Source: Salinisphaera sp. Q1T1-3 | GTDB taxonomy: Bacteria > Pseudomonadota > Gammaproteobacteria > Nevskiales > Salinisphaeraceae | Reading direction: 5' to 3' | Assembly (NCBI RefSeq): GCF_003602005.1 | Contig: NZ_QZWD01000001.1 | Coordinates: forward strand, 270,641-334,640 | Length of the DNA stretch: 64,000 nucleotides | In this document: in pieces, positions 16,945-25,934 of the stretch | Layout: the number at the start of each line of letters is the position of its first letter | Position numbering within the stretch: position 1 is the first letter of the stretch | Program-made: the position numbers and the translations under genes | The notes under the pieces: model-generated | Told to the model about the DNA's origin: nothing | Database searches by the model: none | Seen by the model: only the letters and a program-made list of their open reading frames with translations

Positions 16945-17730
16945 TCAGACCAGAAACTTGATGGCCACGATCGCCAGCAGTACAGCGAAACCGCGTTTGA
17001 GCCAGAGGGCCGGCAATCGATGCGCGGCCGCGGCCCCGAGACGAGCCATCGGTACGCTCAGGATGACGATGCTGGCCATGGCCGGCCAGACCACATACCC
17101 CGTGGACCATGCCGGCAGACCGGGCCTGCCATAGCCGACAATCATCGACGTCAGCGCGCCGATGATGGCGATGGGAAGCCCCGACGCCGCCGAAGTCCCG
17201 ACCGCCTGCGTCATGATCGCACCGCGCCAGCTCAGAAACGGCACGGTCAATGCGCCGCCTCCAACCCCGAACAGTGCCGATATCGCACCGATGACGGTTC
17301 CGGCCGCTGATAGACCGAGCGTACCCGGGATCCCGCCTTCACCGCGTGGGCGACTGTTGATCCACATGCGAGCCGCCAGCGCGAGGAAGAACAGCCCGAG
17401 CAACAGATTGAGCACGCCGGCGGACAGCCTGTCGCCGATACACACACCGATGACGGCGCCGACGACCAGGCCCGGCAGCAGCCGCCCCAGCCAGTCGTAG
17501 CGCACCGCCCCGCGTTGATGATGTGCCCAGGTCGAAGACACCGCCGTAATCGCGATACAGGCCAGCGAGGTGCCGATCGCCGCATGGATGATGAGCTCGT
17601 CGGCCACCCCCTGCAGCCCGAAGGCAATCACCAGAAGCGGCACGATCACGATGCCCCCGCCGATGCCGAACAGCCCGGCGAGAAAACCGCCACCGGCACC
17701 GATGAGCAGATAGAGCAGCACGCTTTCCAT
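16945..17730 (-). CDS. TauE/SafE-family anion permease
   Basis: A 261-residue inner-membrane protein with about eight hydrophobic segments. It carries the duplicated TauE motif: GGGFLAGLFGIGGGIVIVPL near the N-terminus and ISALFGVGGGALTVPFLSW in the second half. Members export sulfite or sulfoacetate, or take up other small organic anions. No sulfur gene is adjacent here, so the substrate is open. The gene ends 50 bp before the lipoprotein start and the two may form an operon. Confidence 0.9.
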   Translation of the reverse strand: MESVLLYLLIGAGGGFLAGLFGIGGGIVIVPLLVIAFGLQGVADELIIHAAIGTSLACIAITAVSSTWAHHQRGAVRYDWLGRLLPGLVVGAVIGVCIGDRLSAGVLNLLLGLFFLALAARMWINSRPRGEGGIPGTLGLSAAGTVIGAISALFGVGGGALTVPFLSWRGAIMTQAVGTSAASGLPIAIIGALTSMIVGYGRPGLPAWSTGYVVWPAMASIVILSVPMARLGAAAAHRLPALWLKRGFAVLLAIVAIKFLV

Positions 17731-17996
17731 GAAATTGCGGGGATTCGCTGGTTACTACACGGAACAATAGCCGATATGACCCGTCGCGCGAAGCGGCGCC
17801 ACTATTTTGTGCGCCATTTTATAGCGGCGTCTTGTTTTTATATAGCCTTTTATTTTCAGAAGGTTAAAAACCAAACCTCATGCCAGGAATCGCCCCTGCA
17901 ATTCGCTATATAGTCGACTACATCAGAAATCGCCACGCTTGTCGGGCCGTCGGGGATGCGCGACATTGAGCGCACCATCAGTCAGTGAGGTCCGCC
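17731..17996 (+). promoter_or_regulatory. Promoter region upstream of first aldehyde oxidoreductase operon
   Basis: This gap lies between the divergent TauE-type gene and the oxidoreductase operon. It contains a strongly AT-rich stretch (17810-17880, including TTTTTATATAGCC), which is unusual for this genome and fits promoter or operator DNA. GTGAGG lies 8 bases before the first ATG. Confidence 0.4.
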
Positions 17997-18488
17997 ATGA
18001 AGGACGCCACGAACATGCCTGTCGATGTCGCGATCGACCTGCGTATCAATGGGAAGATGACCCAACTCGATGTGCCGCCGAACGTCGTGCTGCTCGATGC
18101 GCTGCGTGATCGCCTCGGCCTGACCGGCACGAAGAAAGGCTGCGATCACGGCCAGTGCGGGGCCTGCACCGTTCTCGTCAACGGCGAGGCCGTCAATTCC
18201 TGCCTCTCGCTCGCCGTGACGCACGACGGCGACGACATCACGACCGTGGAAGGTCTGGCCGACGGCGAGACGCTCTCCCCGGTTCAGCAGGCCTTTCTCG
18301 ATCACGACGCATTCCAGTGCGGGTACTGCACGCCCGGGCAGATGGTCTCGGCGACCGAACTGATGCACAACCACGCCGTGGGCGATACGGATGCCGATAT
18401 CGCAGAGGCCATGAGCGGCAATATCTGTCGCTGCGGGGCTTACAAGAACATCGTTGCGGCCATCCAGTCCGCGCGCAAGGCCGGCTAG
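17997..18488 (+). CDS. Aldehyde oxidoreductase 2Fe-2S subunit, PaoA-like, no Tat signal
   Basis: A 163-residue electron-transfer subunit of a xanthine-oxidase-family enzyme. The plant-type [2Fe-2S] ligands are in GTKKGCDHGQCGACTVLV and NSCLS. The second helical cluster is in FQCGYCTPGQM and GNICRCGAYKN. The start at the ATG at 17997 follows GTGAGG. Unlike E. coli PaoA and the second copy at 52295, it has no twin-arginine signal; the chain begins MKDATNMPVDVAIDLRING. The enzyme should therefore stay in the cytoplasm. It is followed 10 bp later by the FAD subunit. Confidence 0.93.
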   Translation: MKDATNMPVDVAIDLRINGKMTQLDVPPNVVLLDALRDRLGLTGTKKGCDHGQCGACTVLVNGEAVNSCLSLAVTHDGDDITTVEGLADGETLSPVQQAFLDHDAFQCGYCTPGQMVSATELMHNHAVGDTDADIAEAMSGNICRCGAYKNIVAAIQSARKAG

Positions 18489-18498
18489 GAGCTCATCG

Positions 18499-19500
18499 AT
18501 GCGACAATTCGAATACAAGCGCGCCGAGGACGCCCGGGCCGCGGTTGCCGCCCACGCCGGTAACGATGCGGCCGCTTATCTGGCCGGCGGCACGACCCTC
18601 ATCGATCTCGTCAAGCTCGATGTGATGCAGCCGGAGCGGCTGGTCGACGTCAATCGACTCGCCCTTGATGCGATCGAGCCCGCTGACAACGGCGGCCTGC
18701 GCATCGGGGCGACCGTGCGCAATACCGCACTCGCCCATGACAAGCGCGTCCGCCGGGACTATCGGGTGCTGTCCGAGGCGCTGCTGCAGGGTGCCTCACG
18801 CCAGTTGCGCAACCGCGCCACGACGGCCGGTAACGTCATGCAACGTGTGCGCTGCTCTTATTTCCGCGACGGCATTTCGCCTTGCAACAAGCGCGAGCCG
18901 GGCACCGGCTGTTCGGCCATCGAGGGCAGGAATCGAGAGGTCTTTGCCGTTCTCGGGACGTCCGAACACTGCATTGCCGTTCACCCCTCGGACATGTGTG
19001 TCGCCATGGCCGCAATCGGCGCCACGGTTCGAGTCGAAGACGCCGAGGGCAGCCGCGAGATCGATTTCGCCGACTTCCACAAGCTGCCGGGCGACACGCC
19101 GCACATCGAACACGAACTGGCCGGCGACGAGCTGATCACCCATGTGACACTCGATGCCCCGGTCGCCGACGCCGGCTCGACGTACATCAAACTGCGGGAT
19201 CGCTCGTCGTATCAGTTCGCTTTGGCCTCCTGTGCAGCCATCGTGTCACTCGACGGCGATCGGATTCGCGAGGCACGCATCGCCCTGGGCGGGGTCGGGA
19301 CCAAGCCCTGGCGTTGCCTCGATGCCGAGCAGGCGCTCGTCGGCCAACCCGCCGTCGATGAGACGTTCGAGGCGGCGGCTGCCGCGGCCATGCGCGATGC
19401 CACGCCCTACAAACACAACGCATTCAAGATTCCGCTCGCCCGCAAGGCCATCGTTTGCGCCCTGCGCGATGCCGCTGCCCGGGCCGGCAACGGAGCATAA
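18499..19500 (+). CDS. Aldehyde oxidoreductase FAD subunit, PaoB-like, with extra Fe-S motif
   Basis: A 333-residue CoxM/PaoB-type subunit. The FAD-binding loops are YLAGGTTLIDLVKLDVMQP (about 29-48) and ATTAGNVMQRVRCSYF. The PaoB-specific insertion RCSYFRDGISPCNKREPG plus GTGCSAI supplies cysteines for an additional [4Fe-4S] cluster. This insertion separates this group from ordinary CO dehydrogenase or xanthine dehydrogenase FAD subunits. GGAG precedes the ATG at 18499. Only 3 bp separate it from the molybdenum subunit. Confidence 0.93.
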   Translation: MRQFEYKRAEDARAAVAAHAGNDAAAYLAGGTTLIDLVKLDVMQPERLVDVNRLALDAIEPADNGGLRIGATVRNTALAHDKRVRRDYRVLSEALLQGASRQLRNRATTAGNVMQRVRCSYFRDGISPCNKREPGTGCSAIEGRNREVFAVLGTSEHCIAVHPSDMCVAMAAIGATVRVEDAEGSREIDFADFHKLPGDTPHIEHELAGDELITHVTLDAPVADAGSTYIKLRDRSSYQFALASCAAIVSLDGDRIREARIALGGVGTKPWRCLDAEQALVGQPAVDETFEAAAAAAMRDATPYKHNAFKIPLARKAIVCALRDAAARAGNGA

Positions 19501-19503
19501 GCC

Positions 19504-21699
19504 ATGAGTACTGCCACCATCGGTACCGCTGTCCCTCGTGTCGAGGGCATCGACAAGCTCACCGGGCGCGCCCGCTATGCCGCGGACTTCCACCCCGAGG
19601 GCATGGCCTACGGCTACGGGGTCTACAGCACCATCTCGCGCGGTCGCGTCGTATCCATCGATACCGAACAGGCGCAGCAGATGCCGGGCGTGATCGAGAT
19701 CTTCCATCACGATAATTTTCCCGAGTTGCATCGCTCACCGGCCAGTTTTCCCGAAGAGAACATGGTCGACGAATTGCGCACGCCGTTCGAGGACGATGTC
19801 GTCCACTACGCCGGCCAGTTCGTGGCGTTCGTGGTCGCCGAAACGTTCGAGCAGGCCCGCAACGCCGCCTACCGTGTTCGTGTCGACTATGACGCCGAAT
19901 CGGCGGCGGCCACGCTGGCCGACGGCCGCGCCCGCGGTACCACCGAGGCCAACCGGAACGAACGCGGTGATGCCGATGCTGGCTTCTCCAGTGCGGAAGT
20001 GACGGTTGATGCGACCTATACAACGCCGGTCGAGACCCATAACCCGATGGAGTTGCATGCCACGACCGCCTACTGGCGGGACGGCCGGCTGGTCGTGCAC
20101 GAATCGACCCAGGGCGTGATCTTCGCCCGCAACACGCTGGCCAAGAATTTCGATCTCGACCCCAGCCAGATCGAGATTCATGCCGATTTCATCGGCTCCG
20201 GTTTCGGCGGCAAACTCTGGCTGTGGCCGCATTGCCTGGCCACCTGCGCCGCCTCGCGCGAACTCGGTCGGCCAGTGCAGTTCATGCTGCCCCGCCAGTA
20301 CATGTTCACGACGTCCGGGCATCGCCCGGAGACATCGCAACATCTCCGGCTGGGCGCAACCCGACAGGGCGTGCTGACATCGATCATGCACGAGTCGATT
20401 AACAGTACCTCGTCGATCAACACGTTCGTCGAAGCCTGTGGCGGGTCCACGGCGAGTCTGTATGCCTGCGACAATCTTCGCGTGACGCACGCCACGGCGG
20501 TCGTCGACCGGGGCACGCCCACGCCCATGCGCGCCCCCGGCGCCGGCGTCGGCCTGTTCGCGCTGGAGTCCGCGATGGACGAGCTGGCCATCGCACTCGA
20601 CATGGACCCGTTGGCCCTGCGGCGCAAGAACTTCACCGAAGTCGACCCTGACGGCGGCAAGCCGTTCTCGTCGAACCACATGCTGGAGTGCTACGACCGG
20701 GCCGCCGAGCGATTCGGCTGGGCCGATCGCGATCCGGCCATCGGCTCGATGCGCGATGGCGACGAAATCCTGGGCTGGGGGCTGGCCGCCTGTAACTGGG
20801 ACGCCATGCGCAACCCCTGTGATGCCCGCGTCACGCTTCGCCCGGACGGCTCGGCCACGGTGCACTGCGCGACACAGGACATCGGCACCGGCACATATAC
20901 CATCATTGCCCAGACCGCGGCCGACACGCTCGGCATCGATATCGACCGGGTACACGTGGCGATCGGCGATTCCACCTTTCCGCACGGCCAGATCTCCGGC
21001 GGCTCCTGGGCGACCGCCTCGATCCTTCCTGCGGTGATCGGCGCCTGCAAGGCTGCATCCGACAGGCTCATCGAATACGCGGTCAAGGACGGCGCGCCCA
21101 TGGCAGGTGCCAATGGCGACGACTTGATCTACGAGGCCGGCGTGGTGAAGAACGGCCAAGGCGATCAGGCATCGGCCAAGGCCATCCTGAAGCCTTTGAG
21201 CCTGCCCAGCGCGGTCGGCGATTTCCACTCCGACGGTGCCACTGAACCCGGTTATTCGTACGGCTCGTTCGGCGTGCATTTCGTCGAGATCGGCTGGGCG
21301 CCGGATATCGCACGGCTGCGCGCGCGACGCGTGGTCAGCGCGGTCGACGCCGGCGCGATCATCAACGACCGGACAGCGCGCAACCAGGTCGAAGGCGCCA
21401 TCGTCATGGGCCTCGGCTCGGCCCTGTTCGAAGCCACGGAATACGACGAACGTACCGCTCGCCCGGTCAACAACAATTACGCCGAGTATCTGGTGCCGGT
21501 CAACGCGGACATGCCGGATCTCGACGTCATTCTTCTCGATCACCCCGACTACAAGCTCAACGAACTCGGCGCTCGCGGCATCGGCGAAATCGGGCTGACC
21601 GGCATCCAGGCCGCCGTGGCCAACGCCGTCCACCATGCCACCGGCAAACGCATCCGCGACCTGCCGATCATGCTCGACAAACTCATGGAAACGAGCTGA
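19504..21699 (+). CDS. Aldehyde oxidoreductase molybdenum-binding subunit, PaoC-like
   Basis: A 731-residue catalytic subunit binding the molybdopterin cofactor. It begins VPRVEGIDKLTGRARYAADF. Cofactor loops include YTTPVETHNPMELHATTA, IGSGFGGKLWLWPH, TPTPMRAPGAGVGLFALES and ATQDIGTGTYTIIAQTAADT. The catalytic Glu is in ARGIGEIGLTG near the C-terminus. It is the last gene of a tight three-gene operon. A 10-bp GC-rich hairpin at 21710-21742 follows the stop. E. coli PaoABC oxidises aromatic and other aldehydes; the same reaction class is likely here, but the substrate is unknown. No maturation gene adjoins; a candidate is at 50525. Confidence 0.94.
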   Translation: MSTATIGTAVPRVEGIDKLTGRARYAADFHPEGMAYGYGVYSTISRGRVVSIDTEQAQQMPGVIEIFHHDNFPELHRSPASFPEENMVDELRTPFEDDVVHYAGQFVAFVVAETFEQARNAAYRVRVDYDAESAAATLADGRARGTTEANRNERGDADAGFSSAEVTVDATYTTPVETHNPMELHATTAYWRDGRLVVHESTQGVIFARNTLAKNFDLDPSQIEIHADFIGSGFGGKLWLWPHCLATCAASRELGRPVQFMLPRQYMFTTSGHRPETSQHLRLGATRQGVLTSIMHESINSTSSINTFVEACGGSTASLYACDNLRVTHATAVVDRGTPTPMRAPGAGVGLFALESAMDELAIALDMDPLALRRKNFTEVDPDGGKPFSSNHMLECYDRAAERFGWADRDPAIGSMRDGDEILGWGLAACNWDAMRNPCDARVTLRPDGSATVHCATQDIGTGTYTIIAQTAADTLGIDIDRVHVAIGDSTFPHGQISGGSWATASILPAVIGACKAASDRLIEYAVKDGAPMAGANGDDLIYEAGVVKNGQGDQASAKAILKPLSLPSAVGDFHSDGATEPGYSYGSFGVHFVEIGWAPDIARLRARRVVSAVDAGAIINDRTARNQVEGAIVMGLGSALFEATEYDERTARPVNNNYAEYLVPVNADMPDLDVILLDHPDYKLNELGARGIGEIGLTGIQAAVANAVHHATGKRIRDLPIMLDKLMETS

Positions 21700-21709
21700 C
21701 GATGGGGCG

Positions 21710-21742
21710 GCAGCGGGCCGGCCGCCGGAGCGGGCCCGCTGC
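21710..21742 (+). terminator. GC-rich hairpin after first aldehyde oxidoreductase operon
   Basis: GCAGCGGGCC pairs with GGCCCGCTGC around a 13-base loop, 10 bp past the stop codon. There is no T-tract, so it is only terminator-like and could instead stabilise the 3' end of the message. Confidence 0.35.
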
Positions 21743-21801
21743 ACCCGGCAGCTCGGCCGTTGAGCCGAACGATACACGTTTTCCTTTTCCCGGAACGACT
21801 C

Positions 21802-22221
21802 ATGATGAATGCCCGCCTCACTCCGCCACGCCTGATGATCTGGGCCGTCCACGGTATCGGTATCGCTGCCCTCACCGGCTGTTCTGCGCTGACCAGCACC
21901 ACCAATACCGCGGCCGACGGTCTGCACACGATCGGTCACGGCGTATCGGTTTCGAGTCGATCGAGCACGAACGCCAGTGCGGGCAAGCCCGATGCCGCTC
22001 GCCGCGCCGAAACGCGGGCCTATATTCGTGACCAGCACGACGCGCTGCGTCGCGAGGCTGCCTTCGGCGGCGGCGAGCATATCGACGCACTCGCTACGTT
22101 GATCGAAGACACCCATCCAGACAGCCTCGGGCCCTGGATGCAGGCGCACTATGCGCAATTGTTCAGCGCCGAGACCGATACCAAAGAGGTGGCCGCCGCC
22201 GTGTCACGCCGTGCCGGCTGA
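21802..22221 (+). CDS. Small lipoprotein, DUF3015-like
   Basis: A 139-residue protein with signal peptide MMNARLTPPRLMIWAVHGIG ending in the lipobox LTGC (cleavage before CSALTS). A Ser/Thr/Asn-rich linker follows, then a conserved-looking domain, YIRDQHDALRREAAFGGG and EHIDALATLIED. This is the pattern of DUF3015 lipoproteins, whose function is unknown. The family call is from memory of the pattern and needs a profile search. The ATG at 21802 (or the next, 21805) is chosen because the signal peptide follows directly. Confidence 0.75.
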   Translation: MMNARLTPPRLMIWAVHGIGIAALTGCSALTSTTNTAADGLHTIGHGVSVSSRSSTNASAGKPDAARRAETRAYIRDQHDALRREAAFGGGEHIDALATLIEDTHPDSLGPWMQAHYAQLFSAETDTKEVAAAVSRRAG

Positions 22222-22300
22222 TCGCACGCGACTTCGTTCAGCCAAAACGGGGCGATCTCTCGTATCCTGAGGCCTCAACTTTATTCGATTGGAGAGATTC

Positions 22301-22690
22301 GTGACGCTACGTCAGATGATTGCCATGACAGCGGTTGCCGGCGTGATTGGTGCAGCGCCGGTTGGTACGGCGTTCGCGGCGGACAGCGGTGCCGACAGCG
22401 CGGATCAAGCCACCCAGACACAGTCGGGTGACTTCAGTGACAAGCAGCTCAAGCAGTTCGTCAAGGCGCAGGGCAATGTCCAGAGCGTGATGAAAGAATG
22501 GCAGCCCAAGATCGCCAAGGCCGACGGCGACGACCAGAAGCAGACGCTCCAGAAACAGGAGAACGATGCCCTTGTCAAGGCCGTCAAGAGCAGCGGTCTC
22601 GATCCCGAGGTCTACAACCAGATCGCCAACCAGGCCCGGAACGATCCGAAATTGACCGAACGGATTCAGTCGTTCATGACGCCGCAGTAA
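22301..22690 (+). CDS. Exported DUF4168-type protein
   Basis: A 129-residue periplasmic protein. GTG at 22301 is preferred because GGAGAG lies 4 bases upstream; the in-frame TTG at 22289 is less likely. The signal peptide MTLRQMIAMTAVAGVIGA ends at AFA-ADS. The mature part is helical, with FSDKQLKQFVKAQGNVQSVM and VKSSGLDPEVYNQIANQARN, and ends in MTPQ. These are the marks of the DUF4168 family, found as small exported proteins of unknown role. A clear terminator follows. Confidence 0.85.
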   Translation: MTLRQMIAMTAVAGVIGAAPVGTAFAADSGADSADQATQTQSGDFSDKQLKQFVKAQGNVQSVMKEWQPKIAKADGDDQKQTLQKQENDALVKAVKSSGLDPEVYNQIANQARNDPKLTERIQSFMTPQ

Positions 22691-22708
22691 TCGGCCGTCA
22701 TATGCCAT

Positions 22709-22738
22709 CGAGCCCGGCCTTGCGCCGGGCTCTTTTTC
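22709..22738 (+). terminator. Rho-independent terminator
   Basis: The stem GAGCCCGGC/GCCGGGCTC is followed by TTTTT, 20 bp after the DUF4168 gene stop. Confidence 0.9.
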
Positions 22739-22751
22739 ACAGGTACCACAT

Positions 22752-22958
22752 ATGGCAAGGCAGACAGGTGAAACCGCTCGCTGGAACTGGGGCGATGGCG
22801 AGGGTTCGGGGCGGATCGTTCAGGTCTATACCGAGCGCGTCAGCAAAACGCTTCAGGGCAGCGAAATCACGCGCAACGGGACCGAAGACAATCCGGCGTA
22901 TCTGATCGAACAGGACGACGGGGACCGCGTCCTCAAGCTGGGTAGCGAGCTGAAATAA
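22752..22958 (+). CDS. DUF2945/HVA1-type small protein
   Basis: A 68-residue basic-acidic protein. WNWGDGEGSGRIVQVYTERV, then NPAYLIEQDDGDRVLKLGSE, match the short DUF2945 (hypervirulence-associated, Tudor-like) family. That family forms a single small beta-barrel domain of unknown function. It is complete at the usual length. It begins 14 bp past the terminator loop of the previous gene, so it must have its own promoter or rely on read-through. Confidence 0.85.
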   Translation: MARQTGETARWNWGDGEGSGRIVQVYTERVSKTLQGSEITRNGTEDNPAYLIEQDDGDRVLKLGSELK

Positions 22959-23398
22959 CCCAGTCTCCGGCGGCGTAACAACGCGCACGCCAGACAGCCC
23001 GCTCGCACATGTATCGTCGATAGCGCCAATGCCGTTGCCATCACGCATATCCTCGGCGTGCGCCGATCACATCGCCCGGCTGTCGGCCACGAGCTCGATG
23101 CCATCATCGTTGGCTGCACATGCGATTCGGGCTCCGCACTGATCGGCCTTCATTCGACGGACAGGACCGGCCACGCTCCGTGGTCACGAACCGGGCCAAT
23201 ATCGGATTGTGGCGAGGCCGTGTGCGATGTCCATCCAACACGGTCACATCTGCCTGAAAGCCACGAAAACTCCGGAAAACACGATACGGCTTGGCATGCG
23301 CGCCGCGACCGACGCGCAAGTAGCAATCAGGAACGATTCAACCGCCCCACCCGATCGGGCCCGACGACACGATGATTGCCCCCTGACCGGCCCGGCGA
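22959..23398. other. 440-bp intergenic region without recognised content
   Basis: No frame here has a ribosome binding site or family resemblance, and I find no long inverted repeats or AT-rich promoter block. It separates convergent genes, so a decayed gene is possible. Confidence 0.35.
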
Positions 23399-24589
23399 TC
23401 ATGCATCCACGTCAGCGAACCAGCTCCGTTCATAGATTGCCTTGATCTCATCGGCATCAGGCACGCGTGGATTATTACCGGGCGAGCCGGACGCCAGTGC
23501 CTGCTCGGCCATCGTATCGAGATGCGCGGCCCAATCGTCGCGCGCGATCCCGAAATCGCCGGGTGTGGGGACATTCAGTTCGGCATTGAGTGCGACGAGC
23601 TCTTTTCGCAGCAGGTTGATCGCCGCGAGATCCGTATTCAGCGGATTGGCCACACCCATGGCACGGGCGCATTCAGCGTAGCGCGCCGGCGCGGCCTCGA
23701 TCGAATAAGCCGTGACCGCCGGCAGCAACATGGCGTTGGACATGCCGTGCGGGACGTGAAAGGCCGCGCCGATCGGGCGCGACATGCCGTGCACCAGGGC
23801 CACCGAGGCGTTGGAGAACGCCACACCGGCCAGATGCGCGCCCAGCATCATCGCCTCGCGCGCCGCGCGATCGCGCGGTCGACGATAGACGCGACGCAGG
23901 TTCGGCCCGATCAGTCGCATTGCTGCCAGTGCCTGCTCGTCGGAGAACGGATTGGCCTTGCGGCTCACGTAGGCTTCGATTGCATGTGTCAGCGCATCGA
24001 TGCCGGTATCCGCAGTGACCCTCGCCGGCACGGAAAGCGTCAATTCATAGTCCAGGATCGCGGCAGTGGGCATGAATCCGACGCCCACGCAGAGCATCTT
24101 CTCGCCGGCCGTATCGTCGGTCACGATCGTGAATCGCGTGGCTTCGGATCCGGTGCCCGCAGTCGTCGGAATCGCGACCATTGGCAAGCCGATGCGATCG
24201 GCTTCCTTGGGGAACTTGTAATCACGACTCGTGCCCCCGAAATGACCGAGCACGCCGATCGCCTTGGCCGAGTCGATCGGGCTCCCACCGCCGAGTGCGA
24301 TCAGGCCGTCAAAGGCCGCACCGCCGTCCAGCCCGGCCGTCATGCACGAGACCCCTGCCTTGATTGAACTTTCGGTCGGCTCCGGCACGGTGTCGGCGAA
24401 CACGGCGTGCGCCACACCGGCCGCCTCAAGCTGTGACGTCAGCCGATCGACATAGCCGAGCGTCTGCATCATCGAATCGGTGACGATCAGCGGCCGCTCG
24501 ATACCGAGCGCTTTCAAAACCGATGGCACTCGGTCGAGCGCGCCGGCGCCGATTTCACTCAGTCGCGGCAAAAGAATATTCCGGGACAT
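23399..24589 (-). CDS. Iron-containing alcohol dehydrogenase (group III)
   Basis: A 396-residue Fe-ADH. The ATG at 24587-24589 is preceded by GAGGAG. The NAD-binding loop ALGGGSPIDSAKAIGVLGHF is at about 92-112. The metal-site region SVALVHGMSRPIGAAFHVPH (about 258-277) supplies the conserved His ligands, and GMSNAMLLPAV follows. The C-terminal GSPGNNPRVPDADEIKAIYE is also family-typical. The substrate is probably a primary alcohol or diol. Repeat copy A2 begins 41 bp upstream of the start, so the gene's promoter must lie inside or beyond that element. Confidence 0.93.
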   Translation of the reverse strand: MSRNILLPRLSEIGAGALDRVPSVLKALGIERPLIVTDSMMQTLGYVDRLTSQLEAAGVAHAVFADTVPEPTESSIKAGVSCMTAGLDGGAAFDGLIALGGGSPIDSAKAIGVLGHFGGTSRDYKFPKEADRIGLPMVAIPTTAGTGSEATRFTIVTDDTAGEKMLCVGVGFMPTAAILDYELTLSVPARVTADTGIDALTHAIEAYVSRKANPFSDEQALAAMRLIGPNLRRVYRRPRDRAAREAMMLGAHLAGVAFSNASVALVHGMSRPIGAAFHVPHGMSNAMLLPAVTAYSIEAAPARYAECARAMGVANPLNTDLAAINLLRKELVALNAELNVPTPGDFGIARDDWAAHLDTMAEQALASGSPGNNPRVPDADEIKAIYERSWFADVDA

Positions 24590-24630
24590 GCCCGTCTCCT
24601 CGATCAATTGTTATGGCAACCCTGTTCCAG

Positions 24631-24926
24631 GGCCTATTGATGTGTCTTGCGAGTCCGCGCCAAGGGCTCCCTGAGATTGACGATGGGGGCCGGACGAAGC
24701 ATCGCACGCATGGCCTGTCGTTCGGCGCCGGCGTGCTGGCACGCTGGATTGCCGTCGTGTTTTTGATTTTGGGCCCTCGTCCCGACGGGCTGGGCCGCCC
24801 ATGAACAATCGACGATGGCTGCCCTGCGGCGTTGCCAGTCCGTATCGTGGCACGCCACGATATCGCGACTCGCAGGACACGATCGGCGGACGCCAACGCA
24901 GCGCCCGCACGACACATCAATAGGCC
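24631..24926 (+). mobile_element. MITE-like element, family A copy 2 (296 bp)
   Basis: It has the same orientation as copy 1 and is homologous along the whole length (for example ATTGCCGTCGTGTTTTTGAT and GGGCCGCCCATGAA are shared). The ends are GGCCTATTGATGTGTCTTGC and, read inward from the right, GGCCTATTGATGTGTCGTGC. The flanking tetranucleotides are CCAG and CTAG, one mismatch apart. It abuts the alcohol dehydrogenase promoter side. Confidence 0.78.
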
Positions 24927-24930
24927 CTAG

Positions 24931-25412
24931 CTGGCCAGCCGCCGTCAAGTCGTATCGCATCGATCCGACGGCTCGATCTGCCAAGCCTGCAGCGCGCCGC
25001 GCAATCGATGCGTATGAGATCCTGCCACAGTCAGCCACGGAGCGGCTGCCATCGGACCATGGCATGATCCACGATCCCGGGCTATATCGGCACCTGTACG
25101 GCATTGATGCCGGTCTTTCGGGGCCCCGCGGGATCCGTTGATTCGTTGGCGGTGATGGTCCGTATGCATGCCTGTCTGCGAAGGCGAGACGCATGAGCCG
25201 GGAGCCGCTGTCAGCCGGAAAAAATGGCGGCTCCACCACAGAGCCGCCAGCACGTCACCACGCCCGACCGCGCTCATCGGCCCGGTCGTGAACCGGGCCG
25301 GGTGCCGGCAGACGCCTCATTCAGCAAAGCAATAACAATGCCACCTGTCGTGCATCAAACGCGCAACGACAACGAAAAACATGGACCGGGACCGGCCTCG
25401 CCGATCCCGTAT
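24931..25412. other. Intergenic region between two family A copies
   Basis: About 480 bp with no supported gene. Frames on the minus strand run through the repeat and have no start signal. No promoter boxes or hairpins stand out. Confidence 0.35.
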
Positions 25413-25416
25413 CTAG

Positions 25417-25489
25417 GGCCTGTTGAGGTTTCGTGCGAATCCGCGCCAGACGCTGTTCTGCGGCAAGACGAGGTGCATCACGCATACGT
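25417..25489 (+). repeat. Partial family A element (left end only)
   Basis: GGCCTGTTGAGGTTTCGTGC starts right after CTAG. The following bases (GCGGCAAGACGAGG, CACGCATA) match the left third of copy 1. The right terminus is not found nearby, so this is a truncated copy. Confidence 0.65.
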
Positions 25490-25598
25490 CTTTGGTGTTA
25501 CCACCAAAGTCCAGATGGCGCCACCAAAACGCTTTGCTACCTTGAGCTCGAAACGGATCAAGGCTTTGCCGCCCAATCCGACCAATCGAGGGAACGCC

Positions 25599-25889
25599 AT
25601 GAATGACCGTCATGGGGAAACGACACTGTTTCTTCCGGCCACGCTGGGCCTGTTCGGTTACGCCGTCGTGGCCGTGCTGTTGACGATTGCGAATACCACC
25701 CTGCTATCTTCCGCGTCCAGTGACGCGACCGGCGCCGCCATTCCGTGCGCGCTGGCCTTCGGCGGTATGATCCAGCTTGTGGTCTGCACCATGGAGTGGC
25801 GCACGCGCCGCGTCGTGACCGAACAGCGCGATGACAGCGAGGCGGGCACGACAACGGTCTTCTCCGAACCCGGCGAGCTCTCGCGTTAA
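25599..25889 (+). CDS. Truncated SatP/YaaH-like (GPR1/FUN34/yaaH) membrane protein, two TM segments
   Basis: A 96-residue frame with a good ribosome binding site (GAGGGAACGCC before the ATG). TLGLFGYAVVAVLLTIANTT and CALAFGGMIQLVVCTMEWRT resemble the first two membrane helices of acetate-succinate permeases (LGLxGFxxTTxLLNLHNAG, FYGGLAQIxAGxMEW). The remaining four helices are missing. A short hydrophilic tail (RRVVTEQRDDSEAG) ends the chain instead. It is either a decayed gene or a small membrane protein. A truncated repeat copy lies 110 bp upstream. It is not expected to transport by itself. Confidence 0.55.
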   Translation: MNDRHGETTLFLPATLGLFGYAVVAVLLTIANTTLLSSASSDATGAAIPCALAFGGMIQLVVCTMEWRTRRVVTEQRDDSEAGTTTVFSEPGELSR

Positions 25890-25934
25890 GCCCATCCTGT
25901 TCGAAAACCGGGCGTCTCGGCCCGTTGTTCAATA

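Noticed and set aside
19735-22158. 807-codon open frame on the minus strand
   Set aside because: It is antisense to the PaoC-like gene, with Arg/Gly/Asp-rich composition, no domains and no start signal. It exists because of the high GC content.
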